From the NCBI GenBank assembly GCA_019636835.1, contig JAHBWU010000001.1, forward strand, positions 89,206 through 153,205: 64,000 bases of DNA, written 5' to 3'. Numbering within the stretch: position 1 is the stretch's first letter; each line of letters opens with the position of its first letter. Under the pieces are notes generated by a model. The model did no database searches. It was not told the origin of the DNA and worked only from the letters and a program-made list of their open reading frames with translations. Shown in pieces: positions 46,901 to 54,971 of the stretch. Position numbers and translations under genes: made by a program. The stretch is from Nitrospira sp. (GTDB lineage: Bacteria; Nitrospirota; Nitrospiria; Nitrospirales; Nitrospiraceae).

Positions 46901-49900
46901 GCTGGGCGAATCCCAACGACAGAGAGTGCTGCAAGCAGGCCGTGGTGCAATTCATCTTGTCTCTGCGGATCGACCCCTGCAGAACCTCTTCGAGCGCCAA
47001 GCAGAGGTCCGGCCCGATGCGCTGGCTGTCGTGTACGGCGACTGCCACATGACCTACGCCGAATTGAACGCCAGAGCCAACCAGATTGCGCACGGTCTGA
47101 ACCGGATGGGAGTCGGACGAGGTGCGCTGGTGGGATTGTGTGTCGAGCGCTCGATCGAAATGGTGGCGGGATTGTTGGGCGTGCTCAAGGCTGGCGCCGC
47201 CTATGTTCCGCTCGATCCGGAGAACTCTCCTGCGCGCCTCACGTTCGAGGTGTCTCAGGCGGGAATCGGAGCGGTCCTGACGCAGGACAAATGGCGGTCG
47301 CGGTTACCTGCTTCCGGAACGTTGCTGCGCTGTCTGGATTTCCAGGACTGGACCTTCGCGGAGGAGCCGTCGATCAATCCGGATCGGCCGGTTCACCCGA
47401 TGGAACTGGCCTATGTGATCTATACCTCAGGATCGACCGGCGTCCCGAAAGGCGTGGCCGTCACCCATCTTGGAGTCTTGAACTACACGGACTTTATTTG
47501 CCGCGCATTGCAGGCAGAGACGGATCTGCACTTTGCGACAGTCTCGACGCTCGGCGCGGATCTCGGCAACACCGTGATCTTTGCGTCGCTCGTGTCCGGC
47601 GGCTGCCTGCATGTGATCGGATACGACACGGCCACGGACGGACGGAACTTCGGGGACTATTGCACGAAGCATCCGATCGACGTGTTGAAGATTGTCCCGG
47701 CCCATTTCCAGACGCTGCTCGCCACATCGGAAGGGTCAGAGGTTCTGCCTCGGAGGCTGCTTGTGTTGGGCGGGGATGTCTTGTCTCACACGCTGGCCGA
47801 CCAAGTGACGGCTGCCGGCCGCTGCCGCGTGCTGAACCATTATGGACCGACGGAGGCGACGATCGGGTGTCTGACCTTTCCGTTCGAGCCACATCATGAA
47901 ACGGCAAAGTTTTCTGCAACGGTGCCGATCGGCCGTCCGATCGACAACGCGGAAGTCTATATTCTGGACGAGCGTCTCGATCCGGTGCCCATCGGTGTGC
48001 CGGGAGAACTCTACATTGGCGGGGCCGGGCTGGCGCGTGGATATCTTGGACGCCCCGATCTCACGGCCCAACGATTCGTGCCTCACCCTCTGGCGTCTGA
48101 ATCAGGAAGCCGTCTCTACAGGACCGGTGATTTGGCGCGAGTTCTACCGGATGGGACCGTTGAGTTTCTTGGGCGAACCGATTTCCAAATCAAGCTCCGC
48201 GGTTACCGCATCGAATTGGGCGAGATCGAGGCACGTCTCACCGAGCACTCCGGGATTCAACAAGCGGTCGTGACGGCGTACGGGAACCAAACCGGCGAGA
48301 AGTATCTAGCCGCCTACGTTGTGGCTCGCGATTCCTCCGGCGAGCCCACAGGATGGCGTGAGTTTTTGAAGGAGCGTTTGCCGGACTATATGATTCCCAC
48401 CGCGTTGGTCTGCCTGCCGGCGCTGCCGTTGAATCAGAACGGAAAAGTCGATCGTGCGCTTCTTCCGGATCCTGAGACCTCTCTAGCGTCGCACCGCCGC
48501 TATGTAGCGCCGCGCAATCCGACGGAAGAAATGTTGACGGGCATTTGGGAGACCATTCTGAAGCGGGACCGGATCGGGATTCATGACAACTTCTTCGATC
48601 TCGGTGGACATTCGTTGCTGGCGACACAAGTGATGGCACGGGTGCGCTCGGTCTTTCATGTGGAACTGCCGCTGCGGACACTTTTCGAGGCGACGACGGT
48701 AGCCCAACTGGCCGAAGCCGTGGAGTCGGCCCGCCGTCTGGACGGAAGCATGGACGTGCCGTCGATCTCGCGAGTGGAACGTGACGGACCGGTTCCGTTG
48801 TCCTTCGCTCAGCAGCGTCTCTGGGTGTTGGCACAACTGGAACCGGATGGGGCCTCCTACAATTTGCCGATCGCGCTGCGGCTGTCAGGGAGGCTGGATG
48901 CTGCGGCCCTGGAACGAAGCGTCAATGAACTGGTCCGTCGGCACGAAGTCCTACGGACCACAGTATCTCTATCAGACGGACAACCGGTACAAGTCGTAGC
49001 GCCGACATCGGCGATGTCAGTGCCAGTCGTCACGCTCGATCATTTGGAGACATCCGAACGGGAGGCGGCCATCTTGCGGCTTGCGACGGTCGAAGCGCAA
49101 CGTCCGTTCGAGCTGGCCTACGGTCCCATGCTTCGTGTCACGCTGCTCAGACTTGATGCGGAAGAGCATATCCTTCTGCTGACGATGCATCACATTGTGT
49201 CCGATGCCTGGTCTTCGCATATCTTGGTGCGGGAGATGACGGAGTTGTATGTCGCTCAGGTCCAAGGCAGACTCGCATTACTGCCCGAACTGCCCGTTCA
49301 ATACGCGGATTTTTCTATCTGGCAACGGCAGTGGCTGTCCGGTGCGCGCTTGGATCGCCAACTCGATTACTGGAAGGAGCGGCTGGCCGGCGGGCTCGAA
49401 CCGCTGAATCTTCCGATGGATCGTCCGCGACCTCCGGTCCAGACTTCGCGCGGCGCGTCGCTGAATCTGTCGTTGTCCTCCGAATTGTCTTCCGCGATGA
49501 CCGAGTTCAGCCGGCGCGAAGGCGTGACGCTGTTCATGACCTTGCTGGCCGGGTTCTATGCGCTGCTGTTCAGGTATACAGGCCGGACCGACCTCATCGT
49601 CGGGTCTCCTATCGCCAACCGCACTTGTAGCGAGATCGAAGGACTCATTGGTTTTTTCGTGAACACGCTGGCGCTGCGGGCTGACCTGTCGGAAAATCAG
49701 ACGGTCCGCGAGCTCTTAGCCCTGGTCCGACAGGTTTGTCTCGGCGCCTACACACATCAGGATGTGCCGTTCGAAAAGCTGGTCGAGGTGCTGCAGCCGG
49801 TGCGCGATGTCAGCTACTCGCCGATCTTCCAGGTCATGTTCGAGTTGCAAAACGCCCCCGCATCGGAACTGGACATTCCCGGACTTCACATCGGTACCGT

Positions 49901-52820
49901 AGATGTGGAACCGCTGACGGCGAAGTTCGATCTGACCCTGACGCTGTGCGAAACCGACAGTGGATTGACCGCTTCGATGGAATACAACACCGATCTGTTT
50001 TCCGCCGACGGCGTCACGCGCATGCTCCATCACTATGAACGGATTCTTCAGGACATGGCTGAGAGGCCCGACACGTCAGTTGAGGAATTGCGCCTGTTAA
50101 CCGGTGCGGAAGCGCACCGCTTGTTGACGGACTGGAACGTGGGACCCTGCCTTCCGGTACCGGAGCGGTCATTTGTTCAGTTGTTCGAAGCGCAGGCGTC
50201 GGCGACACCGGACAATGTGGCGGCCGTCTGGTTGGATCGACATGTGACCTATCACGAATTGAATCGCCGGGCCAACCGAGTTGCCCATGTGTTGCTGCTC
50301 AACGGAGTGGGGCACGAAACGGCCGTGGCGCTCTTGGGCGACCGAGACCTGGACTTTCTCACGATGCTGCTGGGAATTCTCAAGGCGGGGGGTATTTATC
50401 TACCGCTCGACGCGGGACACCCGGATCATCGGCTGGCGCATATGCTCGGCGAAAGCCGCGCCCGTGTGCTGTTGACCACGGAAAGCTATCGGCAGCGTGC
50501 GAAGCCGCTGACGGAAGGGTTTGGAGACAACGCAAAGCCAATTCTATTGACGATGGAGGCGGTTCAGTCTTCGGTGGAGCAGGACGGCAATCCCTGTACA
50601 CCGTGGCATGCCGCGCAAACCGTCTATGTAATCTATACCTCCGGCTCCACGGGAATGCCCAAGGGAGCGATGGTCGAGCAGCGAGGGATGCTCAATCACC
50701 TGTGGGGAAAAGTGACGACGCTCCGGCTGACCGCCGCCGACGTGATCGCTCAGACGGCGTCACAGTGCTTCGACATTTCCGTCTGGCAATTTCTCGCCCC
50801 GCTCTTGTGCGGAGGACGTGTGTGCATCGTTCCCGACGAGATCGCTCATGACCCGGCACGGTTGCTGCGCCACGTGGAAGCGGCGGGCATCACGATCCTC
50901 GAGACCGTGCCCGCGCTGCTGCAGGGCATGCTCGATATGAGAGCCGATGCGGACGGTCGTGAGCCTGAACTCACATGCTTGCGGATGCTGTTGCCGACCG
51001 GAGAAGCGCTGTCGGGGCAACTGTGCCGCCGCTGGCTCGCCCGCTATCCGTCGATTCCGCTGGTCAATGCCTATGGCCCGGCGGAATGTGCGGACGACGT
51101 GGCTCTGCATCAGATCATCGAGAGCCCGGACGAGCAGACTGCTTTTATACCGGTCGGCAGGCCCGTGCCCAACCTCGAGCTCTATGTGCTGTCACCGTCT
51201 CTGAAACCGCTGCCGGTCGGAGTGTCGGGAGAATTATGCGTGGCGGGAGTCGGTGTCGGCCGGGGCTACGTGTTGAATCCTGCCAAGACGGCCGAAGTAT
51301 TTGTGCCGCACCCCTTCGCGAAAGAGCCTGGCGCTCGCCTGTATCGGACCGGCGACATGGCCCATTATCTGCCGAACGGTGTCATTCAGTTCATCGGCCG
51401 GATGGATCATCAGGTCAAAGTACGTGGGTTCAGGATCGAGCTAGGAGAAATCGAATCGCAACTTCTCGCGCATCCGGACGTGCATGAGGCTGCGGTCGTG
51501 ACGAGTGAAGATGCCGGGGGAGACAAACGGCTCGTCGCCTATGCGGCGGGAGGCGCGTCCAGTGAAGCACTGCGTGAGTTCTTACGCGGGCGATTGCCGG
51601 AATATATGGTGCCGTCCGTTATCGTCGTGTTGGAGTCGCTGCCCCGCAATGCCAACGGCAAGCTGGATCGCCGCGCACTGCCTGCACCAGCCGGCCGAGA
51701 TCCGCAACGGACGTTCGTGGCGCCCCGCACGGATATGGAAGCAAGGTTTGCGCGCGAGTGGGCGGAGGTGCTCGGCCTGCCGCAAGTAGGCATTCATGAC
51801 AACTTCTTCGATCTCGGTGGTCACTCATTGACTGCGGTGCAGCTGGTGTCCCGCATCCAACGGATGATCGGGAACCCGATCTCACTGCTCGATCTTTTCC
51901 AGGCCCCGACAGTCGCGGGTTTGGCACAACGGATTTCCGGTCACGCCGAAACGGCGTCTTCTCCGTTCGTGGTGCTTCAGGCCGGACGTAAAGGTGCGCC
52001 GCTTTTCTGCTTCGATCCGACTGGAACGCACGTCTCGGCCTATCAATCACTCGCCTATGCGTTGGGTGAAGACCGGCCCGTCTATGGATTGACGTTGAGC
52101 TGGATCTTCTCGGAACCGTGGGACGCGCTGTCGATGGATCGGATCGCCGCACGCTTCACCGTAATGATCCGCGAGCGGCAACCGGACAGGCCGTATCATC
52201 TGCTCGGATGGTCCAATGGAGGCGCCATCGCGTTGGCCGTGGGACGGCTGCTCGAGCAGCAGGGGCAATCACTCGCATTTCTGGGCATTCTGGATACACA
52301 ACCCCAGACGGCATCGGAATCTACGGCTTCGATCGGTGATGAGATGAACCATTATATACAGGGCGATCGCAAGGAAGCTTTCCTAGCTTTGCCCGACACA
52401 GAGCGGCAGACGCTGAGAGATGAACTGGCGCAGTTAAGCGAGGAAGACCGAGTGGAACATGCGATCCGGTGGGCCCAGGACCACAACCTACTGTCCCGCG
52501 AGGAGTCCGACATGTCCGTCGCCTCCTTGAAGGTTGCCTATGCCTTGGACCGGGAAACGGCCAGGATTCTGAACGCTGTTATGCAGAATCCCTTGCGGGC
52601 GCCACTTCATGCCTGGTGGACCAGCGCGACGCTCAGCAAGCACGGAAAAGCTCCGGTTGATTGGACGTTGTATACACGGGGAACCGTGGAGATCGGAACC
52701 ATTCTTGGTGAGCATACGGATGCGGTACAGAGCATCCAGGTTCATCAACGCATCAGCGAAATCCTGGCAATGAAGCGGGCCTGTGGCGCGCAGAAGGAGT
52801 CGTATGCAGTACAACCCTGA
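45603..52820 (+). CDS. Terminal NRPS: interface-like domain-A(Asp)-PCP-C-A(Dab)-PCP-TE
   Basis: This 2405-aa protein starts with a condensation-fold domain (about 1-440) whose HHxxxDG motif has become PAMCADT (141-147), so it should not catalyse condensation. A1 (at 607) reads D-L-T-K-V-G-H-I-G, the exact aspartate code. PCP1 is S1004 (GGHS). The next C domain has HHIVSDA at 1196-1202. A2 (at 1678) reads D-I-W-E-L-T-A-D-D (Dab type). PCP2 is S2075. The C-terminal thioesterase has S2204 in GWSNGG and should release the peptide by hydrolysis or cyclisation. A dead C-like domain directly before an Asp-activating A domain is the published arrangement of interface domains that dock aspartyl beta-hydroxylases. 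It begins seven bases after the fused-hydroxylase NRPS. Confidence 0.93.
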   Translation: MQSSIDIQGFRLSPQQKRLWALQQKLGIACTQGTLVIRGLLDVARLKQAVNAAVVRHEVFRTLFCREPGVKVPLQVIVEDSKPAWETSELQAADTATQAAKRKELLEDHRCHTIDWEEGPLLRCTLCRLSDREHWLLMSLPAMCADTRTLRNLAGEIAAGYGVVSRPEAEQELVQYAQFAEWQNELLEEEDAVKGRQFWRDTLTDSAPITLPFEHKEEETTGWQTETLVWELDQEVVSSLLVLSEQRQAPVDALILAAWQTVLSRVGGRRDYLMALYGDGRKYDELESGMGLFAKWVPLRCRIDPDQSFQELAAAVASDQHHAREWQEYFVWGSGTEAGHPSTTELVGFEFETAIPLANVADTVFSFEPESVRFEPLKLTLTCMSRSGSIQLRLQVNPALIHATVLPILSEALTAVLTGAATHPETNVGLQPMLGESQRQRVLQAGRGAIHLVSADRPLQNLFERQAEVRPDALAVVYGDCHMTYAELNARANQIAHGLNRMGVGRGALVGLCVERSIEMVAGLLGVLKAGAAYVPLDPENSPARLTFEVSQAGIGAVLTQDKWRSRLPASGTLLRCLDFQDWTFAEEPSINPDRPVHPMELAYVIYTSGSTGVPKGVAVTHLGVLNYTDFICRALQAETDLHFATVSTLGADLGNTVIFASLVSGGCLHVIGYDTATDGRNFGDYCTKHPIDVLKIVPAHFQTLLATSEGSEVLPRRLLVLGGDVLSHTLADQVTAAGRCRVLNHYGPTEATIGCLTFPFEPHHETAKFSATVPIGRPIDNAEVYILDERLDPVPIGVPGELYIGGAGLARGYLGRPDLTAQRFVPHPLASESGSRLYRTGDLARVLPDGTVEFLGRTDFQIKLRGYRIELGEIEARLTEHSGIQQAVVTAYGNQTGEKYLAAYVVARDSSGEPTGWREFLKERLPDYMIPTALVCLPALPLNQNGKVDRALLPDPETSLASHRRYVAPRNPTEEMLTGIWETILKRDRIGIHDNFFDLGGHSLLATQVMARVRSVFHVELPLRTLFEATTVAQLAEAVESARRLDGSMDVPSISRVERDGPVPLSFAQQRLWVLAQLEPDGASYNLPIALRLSGRLDAAALERSVNELVRRHEVLRTTVSLSDGQPVQVVAPTSAMSVPVVTLDHLETSEREAAILRLATVEAQRPFELAYGPMLRVTLLRLDAEEHILLLTMHHIVSDAWSSHILVREMTELYVAQVQGRLALLPELPVQYADFSIWQRQWLSGARLDRQLDYWKERLAGGLEPLNLPMDRPRPPVQTSRGASLNLSLSSELSSAMTEFSRREGVTLFMTLLAGFYALLFRYTGRTDLIVGSPIANRTCSEIEGLIGFFVNTLALRADLSENQTVRELLALVRQVCLGAYTHQDVPFEKLVEVLQPVRDVSYSPIFQVMFELQNAPASELDIPGLHIGTVDVEPLTAKFDLTLTLCETDSGLTASMEYNTDLFSADGVTRMLHHYERILQDMAERPDTSVEELRLLTGAEAHRLLTDWNVGPCLPVPERSFVQLFEAQASATPDNVAAVWLDRHVTYHELNRRANRVAHVLLLNGVGHETAVALLGDRDLDFLTMLLGILKAGGIYLPLDAGHPDHRLAHMLGESRARVLLTTESYRQRAKPLTEGFGDNAKPILLTMEAVQSSVEQDGNPCTPWHAAQTVYVIYTSGSTGMPKGAMVEQRGMLNHLWGKVTTLRLTAADVIAQTASQCFDISVWQFLAPLLCGGRVCIVPDEIAHDPARLLRHVEAAGITILETVPALLQGMLDMRADADGREPELTCLRMLLPTGEALSGQLCRRWLARYPSIPLVNAYGPAECADDVALHQIIESPDEQTAFIPVGRPVPNLELYVLSPSLKPLPVGVSGELCVAGVGVGRGYVLNPAKTAEVFVPHPFAKEPGARLYRTGDMAHYLPNGVIQFIGRMDHQVKVRGFRIELGEIESQLLAHPDVHEAAVVTSEDAGGDKRLVAYAAGGASSEALREFLRGRLPEYMVPSVIVVLESLPRNANGKLDRRALPAPAGRDPQRTFVAPRTDMEARFAREWAEVLGLPQVGIHDNFFDLGGHSLTAVQLVSRIQRMIGNPISLLDLFQAPTVAGLAQRISGHAETASSPFVVLQAGRKGAPLFCFDPTGTHVSAYQSLAYALGEDRPVYGLTLSWIFSEPWDALSMDRIAARFTVMIRERQPDRPYHLLGWSNGGAIALAVGRLLEQQGQSLAFLGILDTQPQTASESTASIGDEMNHYIQGDRKEAFLALPDTERQTLRDELAQLSEEDRVEHAIRWAQDHNLLSREESDMSVASLKVAYALDRETARILNAVMQNPLRAPLHAWWTSATLSKHGKAPVDWTLYTRGTVEIGTILGEHTDAVQSIQVHQRISEILAMKRACGAQKESYAVQP
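52794..52799 (+). promoter_or_regulatory. Ribosome binding site inside the NRPS end for the methyltransferase
   Basis: AAGGAG lies in the last codons of the terminal NRPS, four bases before ATG 52804. This supports that start over the upstream in-frame GTG-type start at 52783 and implies translational coupling. Confidence 0.55.
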
Positions 52821-53565
52821 CACCAGCGGAAAGTTCAAGATTGTGATGAATACCTACCGGGTATTCGGCTTCTGGGAAACTCTCAAGGAAATTATTCTGT
52901 ACCTCTTGAGCCAGAAGCCACAGGACGATTTCGACAAGAAATATGGAGTGATGACTTCCGGCGTCACGGAATCATCCGAGGCAGGAATCGCCGATGAGAC
53001 GGCCAGGAGCCTGGCAGTCGGTTATGTTCCTACCAGGGAACTCGTGATCCGGCATATTCTCACGAACACGACTCACGGCCTGGATCTCGGTCAATATTCA
53101 TTTATCGATTTAGGGTGCGGAAAGGGGCGAACCTTGATCGTGGCGGCACAACTGCCGTTTAAGGAAGTAATCGGTGTAGAACTGTCTCCATTGCATTGCG
53201 GGGTAGCGGAAACCAATATCAATCGGTATTTGTCGGATGTGAGGAACCCGGCGCTCTGCAGAAATGTCCGGGTCAGTTGTGTCAATGCGGCGGATTTCGT
53301 GTTTCCGGACACCGACCTGCTGATTTATATGTATCGCCCTTTCCTTGGGCCCATATTCAAGAATGTCGCGGACAATATGCGTCGGTTTCAAGCAGACACT
53401 GGACGTCGTGTGTTGATTGCGTACTCGTGTCCGGTCGAGGAGTTGATGCTCGAGGCGTATTCCGGATTCGTGAAGCGAACGGAATATCAAGTCATATCCA
53501 TGGATTATTCATGGAGTCTTTGGGAATGCCAGACCGAAGAATCAGCGGCAGTTTCGTTCAGGTAG
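52804..53565 (+). CDS. Class I SAM-dependent methyltransferase-like protein
   Basis: This 253-aa protein has a clear SAM-binding motif I, FIDLGCGKGRTLIVAAQ, followed by the motif II acidic position in VIGVELSPLHCGVAETNI and a later PDTDLLIYMYRPF strand. The N-terminal part (about 1-85) is not diagnostic. It overlaps the end of the terminal NRPS by 17 bases, so it belongs to the operon and could methylate the siderophore or its precursor. The family also includes enzymes acting on other targets, and substrate cannot be read from sequence. If it acts on the peptide, N- or O-methylation would have to be post-assembly, since no NRPS module here carries an M domain. Confidence 0.75.
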   Translation: MQYNPDTSGKFKIVMNTYRVFGFWETLKEIILYLLSQKPQDDFDKKYGVMTSGVTESSEAGIADETARSLAVGYVPTRELVIRHILTNTTHGLDLGQYSFIDLGCGKGRTLIVAAQLPFKEVIGVELSPLHCGVAETNINRYLSDVRNPALCRNVRVSCVNAADFVFPDTDLLIYMYRPFLGPIFKNVADNMRRFQADTGRRVLIAYSCPVEELMLEAYSGFVKRTEYQVISMDYSWSLWECQTEESAAVSFR

Positions 53566-53589
53566 GTTCATTGAGCACCCCTATGAACC
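53565..53589 (+). terminator. Short inverted repeat at the end of the biosynthetic operon
   Basis: GGTTCAT (53565-53571) pairs with ATGAACC (53583-53589) across an 11-base loop, starting at the last base of the methyltransferase stop codon. There is no T-tract, so its role as a terminator is doubtful. Confidence 0.3.
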
Positions 53590-53870
53590 GGGCATGGTGC
53601 AGGCGGGAGTGATCAGCTAAAATCAGCAATTCGAGGCACCCAATCCATTGACGTCTTTCCTCTCACCTTCGAAAACGATTCTATTCATAAGGTGTTGAAA
53701 TCTTGGCATTAGGATAACCAGCGTTGCTGGACCGTCGCCAATGGCCATGGCCTCCTGCTACTACTTCCTACGACCGTCCGCTGTGTACGGATAAATAGGC
53801 AGGTGAGGTTTCTGTCCGGCTTATTCGTCTCATATACGACAAGGGCCAGTGTGTCCATACGGTCAGTATC
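53566..53870 (+). other. Intergenic region before the efflux operon
   Basis: These 305 bases separate the biosynthetic operon from the efflux genes. Apart from the small inverted repeat at its start I see no gene. A promoter for the efflux genes is likely here, but I could not pair convincing -35 and -10 boxes (TTGACG at 53648 has no good -10 at standard spacing). Confidence 0.4.
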
Positions 53871-54941
53871 ATGAAGTCGAAAAGTTTCACCGTTGCCATC
53901 GGGGTTGCTCTGCTGGTCGTTCTTATCCTTGCAATCAGGGTAGGCGGCCGGTCAAACAGCGAGTCATCGACTGCCGCGCCGTCGACTGAGCAGCATACTT
54001 TGGTAGAAGTCGCGCCGGTCATCGCCGGTTCAATGACGGAATCGATCCAAGCCGTGGGCACGCTGGAGGCGATCGCGTCGATTATGGTGAGACCCGAGAT
54101 CGCCGGCGTCATTCGTCTGATCCATTTTCAAGACGGACAGGTTGTCGAGCGTGGGGCGCCACTATTGGAATTGGATTCCGAGGAACTCCAGTCGCAAGTC
54201 AATCAAGCGACGGCAGAGGAGAAAATGACGCTGGTGACCTATGAACGGCTGAAGCGGATTGCCGACCAGCAAACCGCCATTGTGCCGGCTCAACAGATGG
54301 ACGAAGCCAGGATGGCTTGGCACGCGGCTGCGGCGAACAGCCATTTATACGCGGCTCGTCTGAAGAAAACTATCATCCGTGCCCCGTTCAGCGGAACGGT
54401 GGGGTTTCGGCACGTCTCGGTCGGTGATTACCTTCAACCTGGTCAGGACATCGTCAATCTTGAGAACTTACGCAATCTCCACGTGGATTTCAAAGTCGCG
54501 GAAGTGTGGTTGAGCCGCCTGCATGTCGACCAACCGTTGGTCGTCACGACGGATGCCTTTCCGAATGTGACGTTCGAGGGACGGGTCACGGCGATCGATC
54601 CGAGGGTCGATGCCGTCAATCGAACCGTGGCGGTGCGTGCGGTGATTCCGAACCCAGCAGGTACCCTCCGGCCTGGTCTCTTCGTCACCGTCCGGTTGAC
54701 CGTAGGGGAAGATCCCCGTGCGCTGCTCATCCCGGAAGAAGCCGGGTTTCTTCGACAGGATAAGGCCATGGTGTTTCAGGTCGAAGAGCGGATCGCCCGT
54801 CTGAAAGAAGTCACGTTAGGTATTCGTGAGCGAGGAATGGTCCATGTCCGCGCAGGATTGAAAGAAGGGGATTTGGTGGTCAGGACAGGAACCCACAAGC
54901 TGCACGACGGCGCGCTTGTCTCAATCAAATCATCCGAGTAG
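53871..54941 (+). CDS. RND efflux periplasmic adaptor (membrane fusion protein)
   Basis: This 356-aa protein starts with an uncleaved-type membrane segment (SFTVAIGVALLVVLILAI). A lipoyl half-motif (IMVRPEIAGVIRLIHFQDGQ), an alpha-hairpin region at about 100-150, and the second lipoyl/beta-barrel part (IIRAPFSGTVGFRHVSVGDY) follow. This is the HlyD/AcrA-type adaptor that links an inner-membrane pump to a TolC channel. It lies 30 bases before the RND pump gene, so the two are co-transcribed. Its place right after the siderophore genes suggests export of the product, as PvdR does for pyoverdine, but a general drug pump is possible. Confidence 0.9.
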   Translation: MKSKSFTVAIGVALLVVLILAIRVGGRSNSESSTAAPSTEQHTLVEVAPVIAGSMTESIQAVGTLEAIASIMVRPEIAGVIRLIHFQDGQVVERGAPLLELDSEELQSQVNQATAEEKMTLVTYERLKRIADQQTAIVPAQQMDEARMAWHAAAANSHLYAARLKKTIIRAPFSGTVGFRHVSVGDYLQPGQDIVNLENLRNLHVDFKVAEVWLSRLHVDQPLVVTTDAFPNVTFEGRVTAIDPRVDAVNRTVAVRAVIPNPAGTLRPGLFVTVRLTVGEDPRALLIPEEAGFLRQDKAMVFQVEERIARLKEVTLGIRERGMVHVRAGLKEGDLVVRTGTHKLHDGALVSIKSSE

Positions 54942-54971
54942 GGCGTTTTCCCAGCACCATTCAGGGTAGCC

